From NCBI GenBank assembly GCA_905210485.1, contig CAJLXA010000048.1, positions 1 to 12,118 on the forward strand: DNA of 12,118 nucleotides, in the 5' to 3' direction. How positions within the stretch are numbered: position 1 is the first letter of the stretch; each line of letters starts with the position of its first letter. This document shows positions 7,306 through 12,118 of the stretch, piece by piece. Origin of the DNA: an uncultured Eubacteriales bacterium (GTDB lineage Bacteria; Bacillota; Clostridia; Oscillospirales; CAG-272). The notes under the pieces are model-generated. The model ran no database searches and had not been told where the DNA came from. It saw nothing but the letters and a program-made list of their open reading frames with translations. Both the position numbers and the translations under genes were made by a program.

Positions 7306-7572
7306 ATGCAAACAGTTTTTGCCGTTTTGTCCGGCACGGTCTCGCTTTTTCTTTTAGTACTGGAAGTCGCCATGTTTCTGCGTGCTCTGGTGTCATGGTT
7401 TTTTCCGGACGGAGAAAATCGCTTCTGCATTTTCCTTATTATGATTACCGAACCCTTTATCTATCCTGTCCGGGTTCTTTTCGATCGGTTCAACTGGTTT
7501 CAGGATTCGATGCTGGACGTTCCGTATTTTGTTACCTATCTCTTCATTGCCGTATTGAGCATGATTCTATGA
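7306..7572 (+). CDS. yggT: YggT/YlmG family membrane protein
   Basis: This small 88-residue protein has two membrane segments, about residues 4-28 and 66-88, joined by a loop containing the family's SWFFPDGENRF and EPFIYPVRVLFDRF (48-61) stretches. Members of this family occur beside sepF and have been linked to cell division and osmotic or envelope stability, but the molecular role is not settled. The ATG at 7306 is preceded by AGAGG (7294-7298), a modest ribosome binding site that can itself pair with CCTC just before the ATG. It lies 61 nt after sepF and is followed by a structured gap before lspA. Confidence 0.9.
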   Translation: MQTVFAVLSGTVSLFLLVLEVAMFLRALVSWFFPDGENRFCIFLIMITEPFIYPVRVLFDRFNWFQDSMLDVPYFVTYLFIAVLSMIL

Positions 7573-7575
7573 CAT

Positions 7576-7653
7576 AAAACCGCTGTGAGAGATCTACGGG
7601 AAAACGCCGCGCCGAACAGTCGCGCGCTTCTCTCTGTGGCTCCGGCGGTTTTT
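7576..7653 (+). promoter_or_regulatory. Structured gap between yggT and lspA, possible terminator or leader element
   Basis: Three nested helices can be drawn: AAAACCGC/GCGGTTTT (7576-7583 with 7645-7652), GAGAGA/TCTCTC (7587-7592 with 7629-7634) and CGCGC/GCGCG (7608-7612 with 7622-7626). The outer helix ends in TTTTT (7649-7653). It could be a read-through terminator after yggT or a leader structure for lspA. I see no convincing promoter in the gap. The internal loops are large, so the fold is tentative. Confidence 0.35.
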
Positions 7654-7676
7654 CCGTTTTCCGAAAGGAGATTATC

Positions 7677-8207
7677 ATGAAAAAACTCGCACTTTCTCCC
7701 GCACGACAGCAATATATTCTGACGCGGCTTTTGTTCTTTGCCGTTGCCGCCGCGGGTATTTTCCTCGATCAACTGACAAAGCGTCTCGCGGTTGCCTACC
7801 TGAAAGGACAGGCCGCCGTGGATCTGATTCCCGGCGTTCTGCGCCTGCGGTTCATTACCAACACGGGCGCGGCTTTCGGCTCTTTCACCGATAAACGATG
7901 GGTATTCCTCACGCTTTCTTCCGTGGCGATTGTTCTGATTCTTTTGTATGTGCTTCTGAAAAAGGAGATCCGCCCTCTTTTTCTTATCGGTCTTTCGTTC
8001 GTTTTTTCCGGCGGCATCGGCAACATGATTGAGCGCGTCGCGCAGGGATATGTGGTGGATTTCATTGATTTTTATCTGATCGACTTTGCCGTTTTCAATA
8101 TTGCGGACAGTTTTGTCACCGTGGGAGCCGTCCTCCTTATCATCGCGGAACTCAGCGAGATTGCGGCGGACAGGAAACAGAAAAACCATGATACAGATCA
8201 CCGTTGA
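7677..8207 (+). CDS. lspA: Lipoprotein signal peptidase (signal peptidase II)
   Basis: LspA is the membrane aspartyl protease that removes the signal peptide from diacylglyceryl-modified prolipoproteins. The 176-residue protein shows four hydrophobic segments (about 15-31, 53-70 partly, 75-94, 99-113 and 136-158 in the usual LspA pattern). The conserved blocks are DQLTK (31-35), FITNTGAAFG (59-68), GGIGNMIER (112-120), and the catalytic pair D128 in YVVDFIDF and D144 in FNIADSFV. The start is fixed by AAAGGAG (7664-7670) 6 nt upstream. Its last 20 bases overlap rluD, a common lspA-rluD coupling in Bacillota. Confidence 0.97.
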   Translation: MKKLALSPARQQYILTRLLFFAVAAAGIFLDQLTKRLAVAYLKGQAAVDLIPGVLRLRFITNTGAAFGSFTDKRWVFLTLSSVAIVLILLYVLLKKEIRPLFLIGLSFVFSGGIGNMIERVAQGYVVDFIDFYLIDFAVFNIADSFVTVGAVLLIIAELSEIAADRKQKNHDTDHR

Positions 8208-9132
8208 CGAAGAAAAAAACGGCCTGCGCCTTGACCGCGCTCTGTCTGCGGACGGCGCGCTTTCCCGAAGCGCCGCGGTACGATGCGCGGAAAACGGCAA
8301 CGTTACGCTGAACGGCAGGGTCGTTTTCGACAAAAATTATCGGGTGGCGACGGGGGACGTACTGACGGTGGTACTGCCGGAGGCCGAACCGCTTGTCGCA
8401 GAGGCGGAAAATATTCCGCTTTCCGTTGTTTACGAAGATGAAGATATTATTGTCATCGACAAACCGAGCGGCATGGTCGTTCATCCCGCGCCGGGCAATC
8501 CGAACGGGACGCTGGTCAACGCTCTGCTTTACCATTGCCGCAACAGCCTCAGCGGTATCAACGGCGTCCTGCGGCCGGGTATCGTTCACCGTATTGACAA
8601 AGATACGAGCGGCCTCCTTGTGGCGGCGAAGAACGATGACGCTCACCGCGCGTTGGCGGCGCAACTGGAGGGACACCGCATTTCCCGCCTGTATCATGCA
8701 TTGGTGAACGGTGGCTTCAGAAACGATACGGGAACCGTCGATCTGCCGATCGGCCGCTGCCCCGCCGACCGCAAGAAAATGGCGGTGCTCCGACCGGGTG
8801 AAGGACATGCGCGCGAGGCCGTTACCCATTATACGGTGTTGCAACGCTTCGGCGCCGTTACTTATCTTGAACTGAAACTGGAAACGGGGCGCACGCACCA
8901 GATCCGCGTGCATATGTCCTATATGGGGCATCCGCTTCTCGGCGATACCGTTTACGGCGGCGGGAAGACGGTATTTGAAAAGAAAAACGCCGCTTTCCTT
9001 TCGGGTCAGTGCCTGCATGCAAAGGAACTGATGTTCACGCACCCGCGCACCGGTAAGCCGATGCATTTCACATCTCCGCTTCCGCCGGACTTTGCGCACC
9101 TTTTGCATATTCTGGAACAAGATCAAAAATAA
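8188..9132 (+). CDS. rluD: RluA/RluD family 23S rRNA pseudouridine synthase
   Basis: This 314-residue enzyme should isomerise specific uridines in large-subunit rRNA to pseudouridine. An S4 RNA-binding domain occupies about residues 12-70, followed by the catalytic domain with EDIIVIDKPSGMVVHP (85-100) and the signature GIVHRIDKDTSGLLV, whose catalytic aspartate is D137. The ETGRTHQIRVHM block toward the C-terminus is also intact. The start MIQITVDE is chosen from family alignment; AGGA lies 12 nt upstream inside lspA, and the reading frame extends further upstream only as a shadow of lspA. The sequence fits the RluD-type branch (YlyB in Bacillus), but the exact target uridines cannot be told from sequence alone. 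Confidence 0.94.
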   Translation: MIQITVDEEKNGLRLDRALSADGALSRSAAVRCAENGNVTLNGRVVFDKNYRVATGDVLTVVLPEAEPLVAEAENIPLSVVYEDEDIIVIDKPSGMVVHPAPGNPNGTLVNALLYHCRNSLSGINGVLRPGIVHRIDKDTSGLLVAAKNDDAHRALAAQLEGHRISRLYHALVNGGFRNDTGTVDLPIGRCPADRKKMAVLRPGEGHAREAVTHYTVLQRFGAVTYLELKLETGRTHQIRVHMSYMGHPLLGDTVYGGGKTVFEKKNAAFLSGQCLHAKELMFTHPRTGKPMHFTSPLPPDFAHLLHILEQDQK

Positions 9133-9172
9133 AAAGAAAAATGCAAACATTTGTTTGCATTTTTCTTTTTTT
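9131..9172. terminator. Bidirectional terminator between rluD and asnA
   Basis: Bases 9131-9147 and 9154-9170 are perfect 17-bp reverse complements around a 6-nt loop. The arms consist of a TGCAAA core flanked by A-rich and T-rich tracts, so a U tract follows the core stem in either direction. The left arm begins inside the rluD stop codon TAA, and the asnA stop lies at 9174-9176, so the convergent genes share this one element. Confidence 0.9.
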
Positions 9173-9173
9173 G

Positions 9174-10181
9174 TTACAGAATATCAATGCCGGCTTCTTT
9201 TGCCGCCGCAACCATATCGGCGGGCCAGATGGAGCACTGCACTTCGCCGATATGCGCCTTTTCGAGAATCAGCATACAGAGACGGGATTGCCCGATGCCG
9301 CCGCCGATCGTCAGAGGAAGCGTGTTGCTCGCAATCATTTTGTGATACGGGAAACACATTCTGTTTTCCGCGTTTGCAAGCGTGAGTTGCCGCGAAAGCG
9401 TGGCCGCGTCCACGCGGATACCCATGGACGATACTTCAAAGGCGCAATCCAGAATCGGGTTGTAAACCAGGAGATCGCCGTTCAGATGCCAGTCATCGTA
9501 GTCGGGAGCGCGGCCGTCATGCCGTTCTCCGTTTGAAAGCGCGTCGCCGATTTCCATAAGAAAGACGGTCTTGTGTTCACGGAGAAGCAGATTTTCACGT
9601 TCTTTCGGCGTTTTATCGGGGTAGCGCTGAAGCAGTTCTTCGGTCGTGATGAAGTATACGTCGGGACTGATCTCATACCTGAGCGCGGGGAACGCCGCGT
9701 TCACTTTTTTCTTGGTTTCGGCGAGTGCGGCCGCGATTTTGCACACGGTTTCCTTTAGAAACGCAAGATTCCGCTCTTCGCGGGTAATCACGCGTTCCCA
9801 GTCCCACTGGTCGACGTAGATGGAGTGAAGATTGTCCACGCTGTCGTCGCGGCGGACGGCGTTCATATCCGTATAAAGCCCGGTGCCTGCGGTATATCCG
9901 TAGCGGTAAAGCGCCATACGCTTCCATTTGGCAAGCGACTGTACGATCTCGGCCGTTCCCTCGATTTCCTTGACCGAGAACGACACTTTGCGTTCCACAC
10001 CGTTCAGGTCGTCGTTCAGACCGCTGTCGGCCGTGACGATTAGCGGCGCCGTCACACGGTCAAGCGAGAGCGCGGCGGATAAACTGTTCTGAAACAGGTC
10101 TTTTGTCATTTTGATGGCGCGCTGTGTTTCGCGGAGCGAAAGCGGCGTTTTGTAGTTTTTTACGGGATACAGTTTGTACAT
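9174..10181 (-). CDS. asnA: Aspartate-ammonia ligase (asparagine synthetase A)
   Basis: AsnA makes asparagine from aspartate, ammonia and ATP. It shares the class II synthetase fold and needs no glutamine amidotransferase domain. The 335-residue length is typical. Recognisable family blocks are VQSLAKWKRMAL (80-91), GLYTDMNAVR, LHSIYVDQWDWERV, RAPDYDDW, LNGDLLVYNP, SSMGIRVDA and the C-terminal IGGGIGQSRLCML, matching the E. coli enzyme throughout. An AAAGGA ribosome binding site (10189-10194) lies 7 nt before the ATG. Only 14 nt separate it from asnS upstream, so the T-box in front of asnS should control it too. The operon thus supplies asparagine and attaches it to tRNA. Confidence 0.97.
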   Translation of the reverse strand: MYKLYPVKNYKTPLSLRETQRAIKMTKDLFQNSLSAALSLDRVTAPLIVTADSGLNDDLNGVERKVSFSVKEIEGTAEIVQSLAKWKRMALYRYGYTAGTGLYTDMNAVRRDDSVDNLHSIYVDQWDWERVITREERNLAFLKETVCKIAAALAETKKKVNAAFPALRYEISPDVYFITTEELLQRYPDKTPKERENLLLREHKTVFLMEIGDALSNGERHDGRAPDYDDWHLNGDLLVYNPILDCAFEVSSMGIRVDAATLSRQLTLANAENRMCFPYHKMIASNTLPLTIGGGIGQSRLCMLILEKAHIGEVQCSIWPADMVAAAKEAGIDIL

Positions 10182-10195
10182 GGTGACGTCCTTTC

Positions 10196-11569
10196 TCAGC
10201 GGATACTGCCGACGGTGCGCGGATACAGAATCACGTCGCGGATATTCTGAATACCGGTGATATACATGAGAATACGTTCAAAACCAAGGCCGAAACCGGA
10301 GTGAGGAACCGAGCCGAAACGGCGGAGATCAAGATAATCGCGGTATTCGTCAAGGTTCATGTGGCGCGCTTCCATGGCCGCAACCAGCTTATCGTAATCG
10401 GATTCCCGTTCGGAGCAACCGATGATTTCGCCGACGCCGGGAACCAGAAGATCCGTGGCGGCGACGGTCTTTCCGTCGGGGTTCTGTTTCATATAGAAAG
10501 CCTTGATGTCTTTCGGATAATTGATGAGAAATACGGGTTTCTTATAGATTTCCTCGGTGATATAGCGTTCGTGCTCGGTTTGCAGGTCGCATCCCCAGTC
10601 GCAGGGATATTCAAAGGTTTTGCCGGAGGCTTTCAATTGATTGATGGCGTCGGTATAGTCGACGATGGCAAAGTCGTGGTCGACGACCGATTGCAGTTTT
10701 TCGTGAAGCCCCTTTTCAAAGCGCTCTTCAAAGAAACGGAGTTCGTCTTTGCAGGTGTCCATGACCTCGCGGATAATGGACTTGATCATGTCTTCGGCAA
10801 TCTCGATAATGTCGGGAAGTTCCGCAAACGCCACTTCCGGTTCCACATGCCAGAATTCCGCCACGTGGCGCGGCGTATTGGAGTTTTCGGCGCGGAACGA
10901 CGGGCCGAACGTATAAATTTTGCCGAATGCCATCGCCGCGACCTCGCCCTCCAGCTGTCCCGATACCGAGAGGCCGGCGCGTTTGCCGAAGAAGTCGTTT
11001 TTATAGTATTCTTCTTCCGATTTATATTTATCGCTGTAGCCGATGGTGGTGACTTTGAAGACCTCACCCGCACCCTCGCAGTCGGAGCCGGTGATGAGTG
11101 GCGTATTAACGTAAACGTAGTTATGCTCGCGGAAATAGCGGTGAATCGCCTGCGCCAGCGCGGCGCGGACATGGAAAACGGCGTTGAAAGTGTTGGTGCG
11201 CACGCGGAGATGCGGGATTTCGCGGAGCGTTTCGAGTTTCTGGAACTTCTTCTGAAGCGGGTATTCGGGCGGACAGTCGCCGAGGACGGCGATTTCTTCC
11301 GCGTTGATCTCCACGCCCTCACCTTTCATACCGCGCACGACTTCGCCGATAATACGGAGGCCGGCGCCGAGGTGAAAAACGGCGTCCGGGGCGGTGATTT
11401 TCTGTTTGTTGATAACGATCTGCAGGTGCGGGACCGTTGTGCCGTCGTTCAGCGCGAGAAACGCCATGTTTTTCGAGTCACGCGCGGTGCGTACCCAACC
11501 GCAGACGGTAACGGACGTACCGATCAGCGCTTCGTTTTGCATGATTTCCTTAATGTCGGTGTGTTTCAT
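10196..11569 (-). CDS. asnS: Asparaginyl-tRNA synthetase
   Basis: This cytoplasmic class IIb synthetase attaches asparagine to tRNA-Asn. The 457-residue protein has an N-terminal OB-fold anticodon-binding domain (about 15-100; VCGWVRTARDSKNMAFLALNDG is characteristic) and a class II catalytic domain with motif 2 FRAENSNTPRHVAEFWHVEPE (225-245) and motif 3 GFGLGFERILMYITG (425-439). The AsnRS-type PLITGSDCEGAGEVF stretch (157-171) separates it from AspRS. The ATG at 11569 has AGGA 7 nt upstream (11577-11580); the frame stays open to 11710, but that extension would run through the T-box terminator and is not a real N-terminus. It is the first gene of an asnS-asnA operon behind a T-box leader. 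Confidence 0.97.
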   Translation of the reverse strand: MKHTDIKEIMQNEALIGTSVTVCGWVRTARDSKNMAFLALNDGTTVPHLQIVINKQKITAPDAVFHLGAGLRIIGEVVRGMKGEGVEINAEEIAVLGDCPPEYPLQKKFQKLETLREIPHLRVRTNTFNAVFHVRAALAQAIHRYFREHNYVYVNTPLITGSDCEGAGEVFKVTTIGYSDKYKSEEEYYKNDFFGKRAGLSVSGQLEGEVAAMAFGKIYTFGPSFRAENSNTPRHVAEFWHVEPEVAFAELPDIIEIAEDMIKSIIREVMDTCKDELRFFEERFEKGLHEKLQSVVDHDFAIVDYTDAINQLKASGKTFEYPCDWGCDLQTEHERYITEEIYKKPVFLINYPKDIKAFYMKQNPDGKTVAATDLLVPGVGEIIGCSERESDYDKLVAAMEARHMNLDEYRDYLDLRRFGSVPHSGFGLGFERILMYITGIQNIRDVILYPRTVGSIR

Positions 11570-11607
11570 TTCTGTGTCCTTCCTTTTTATAAAACATAAA
11601 CATGCAG

Positions 11608-11636
11608 GCGTTTTTCCGCAGAGCGGAGAAAAACGC
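11608..11636 (-). repeat. Extra hairpin between the T-box terminator and asnS
   Basis: On the minus strand GCGTTTTT pairs with AAAAACGC (11629-11636 with 11608-11615) and CCGC with GCGG (11623-11626 with 11616-11619), with a two-base bulge and a TCT loop: 12 pairs in total. It lies 18 nt downstream of the T-box terminator's U tract and about 28 nt before the ribosome binding site. It is not part of the standard T-box architecture and lacks a clear U tract of its own. Confidence 0.55.
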
Positions 11637-11653
11637 TTACGGCCGCAAATAGC

Positions 11654-11694
11654 AAAAAACACAGCCTGCGTCCGTAATAGGACGTCATGCTGTG
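11654..11694 (-). terminator. Rho-independent terminator of the asn T-box
   Basis: On the minus strand CACAGC pairs with GCTGTG (11689-11694 with 11660-11665) and, inside, CGTCC with GGACG (11680-11684 with 11669-11673), with the loop TATTAC. Six T residues follow directly (complement of 11654-11659). The CGTCC strand is also used by the antiterminator, so the two folds exclude each other. Confidence 0.9.
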
Positions 11695-11918
11695 CATAAC
11701 GCGGTGCCACCTATTTTTGCCCGGAAAGGGCCTCGTGGACTTCCTGTGAAAGTCCGGCTTCTGTGACGGGAAGCGCCCGGCGCACCTACAGGCCGGCATG
11801 CGGTGTTCGGATTGCGGCTCCGAAGTGTTATCTCCGTACCTTTGCGCGCGCGGTTCTCACTGTCCCGCGTTCACTTTGCCGTAGACGGTACGTTCTTTGT
11901 CTTCATCATGGCCTTTAT
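11654..11918 (-). promoter_or_regulatory. T-box riboswitch, tRNA-Asn specific
   Basis: The leader of asnS-asnA senses uncharged tRNA-Asn: binding favours the antiterminator and lets transcription enter asnS. Stem I closes with GAAG/CTTC (11901-11904 with 11822-11825) and continues as CGTACC/GGTACG (11887-11892 with 11835-11840). The internal loop between them carries AAC (11827-11829), the asparagine specifier, followed by A. A stem III-like hairpin pairs 11737-11742 with 11750-11755, and a small GCCC/GGGC hairpin precedes the antiterminator. The T-box is AGGTGGCACCGCG (within 11700-11715). In the antiterminator AATAGG pairs with CCTATT and GCG with CGT (11676-11684), leaving the 7-nt TGGCACC bulge. 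The variable base C fits the G73 discriminator of tRNA-Asn. The stem I apical details were not fully resolved by eye. Confidence 0.93.
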
Positions 11919-11924
11919 GGATTT

Positions 11925-11952
11925 AGTATACCACATTTTTCGGATTTGTCAA
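11925..11952 (-). promoter_or_regulatory. Promoter of the T-box asnS-asnA operon
   Basis: On the minus strand TTGACA (11947-11952) is perfect and TATACT (11925-11930) differs by one base; the spacer is 16 nt and a TGG extended -10 precedes the -10 box. The predicted start near 11918 gives a leader of about 350 nt. Confidence 0.9.
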
Positions 11953-12065
11953 GAGATTGCGCAAAAATGTTTATTTTCGGTCGCGGCGATACGTGTATTT
12001 CGTTTCACGATCGGAAAAAAACGATAAAAAGCAACAGAAAATTACATATTTTTGCCAAAAAAGTA

Positions 12066-12094
12066 TTGCAAAGGGAGGAAAGAAGTGGTACAAT
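12066..12094 (+). promoter_or_regulatory. Rightward promoter at the right edge
   Basis: TTGCAA (12066-12071) and TACAAT (12089-12094) are separated by 17 nt, with TGG directly before the -10 box. The predicted start is about 12101, so the gene it drives begins outside the window. It diverges from the asnS promoter; the 113 bases between the two are AT-rich and show no gene. Confidence 0.75.
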
Positions 12095-12118
12095 ATGGTG
12101 AAAAATATAACTTATATG

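Noticed and set aside
8152..9150. Open frame of 332 codons on the minus strand opposite rluD
   Set aside because: Antisense to a gene with intact catalytic motifs; no start signals and no recognisable protein.
10301..11599. Open frame of 432 codons on the plus strand opposite asnS
   Set aside because: It is fully antisense to a well-supported synthetase, has no promoter or ribosome binding site of its own, and resembles no protein family; it arises from the codon bias of asnS.
11570..11710. 47-residue N-terminal extension of AsnRS
   Set aside because: The segment is the T-box terminator and the region after it, not coding sequence; the ATG at 11569 has a proper ribosome binding site.
1..12118. 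CRISPR arrays, insertion sequences, prophage or toxin-antitoxin genes
   Set aside because: I found no regularly spaced repeats, transposase or integrase motifs, target-site duplications or small paired genes; all sizeable regions are filled by housekeeping genes.

Overview
The window looks like ordinary chromosome from a low-to-mid-GC Gram-positive bacterium, most likely a clostridial member of the Bacillota. The evidence is a yggS-sepF-yggT-lspA-rluD cell-division/envelope cluster (a Bacillota arrangement), a T-box riboswitch on a tRNA-synthetase operon, a Mini-RNase III gene, a tRNA-Thr with U73, strong purine-rich ribosome binding sites and sigma-A-type promoters with extended -10 (TGn) elements. 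I see no phage, insertion sequence, CRISPR array or integrase, and no obviously foreign block.

Left part (1-6000), minus strand: a hairpin at the very edge, a tRNA-Thr(GGU) gene with its own consensus promoter and terminator, then a leftward series transcribed in the order cls (cardiolipin synthase), mrnC (Mini-RNase III), hisS (histidyl-tRNA synthetase), ygiQ (radical SAM protein). hisS and ygiQ overlap by four bases. A 17-bp inverted repeat after ygiQ probably ends the unit.

Middle part (6000-9170), plus strand: one strong promoter drives yggS, sepF and yggT, followed by a structured 104-base gap and then lspA and rluD, which overlap by 20 bases. This is the ylm cell-division neighbourhood joined to the lipoprotein signal peptidase and a 23S-type pseudouridine synthase. 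The ylmH and divIVA genes often found inside this cluster are absent, and the structured gap lies where they would be expected. A shared bidirectional terminator separates rluD from the convergent asnA.

Right part (9170-12118), minus strand: the asnS-asnA operon (asparaginyl-tRNA synthetase and ammonia-dependent asparagine synthetase) behind a roughly 350-nt leader. The leader has a T-box: AAC specifier, T-box motif with the pairing base expected for tRNA-Asn, and mutually exclusive antiterminator and terminator. Both genes would therefore respond to uncharged tRNA-Asn. An extra, unexplained hairpin lies between the T-box terminator and asnS. A divergent rightward promoter at the right edge serves a gene outside the window.

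I did not find a convincing new system. The points most worth a second look are the C55 substitution in the T loop of the tRNA, the second hairpin in the asnS leader, and the structured gap replacing ylmH/divIVA.
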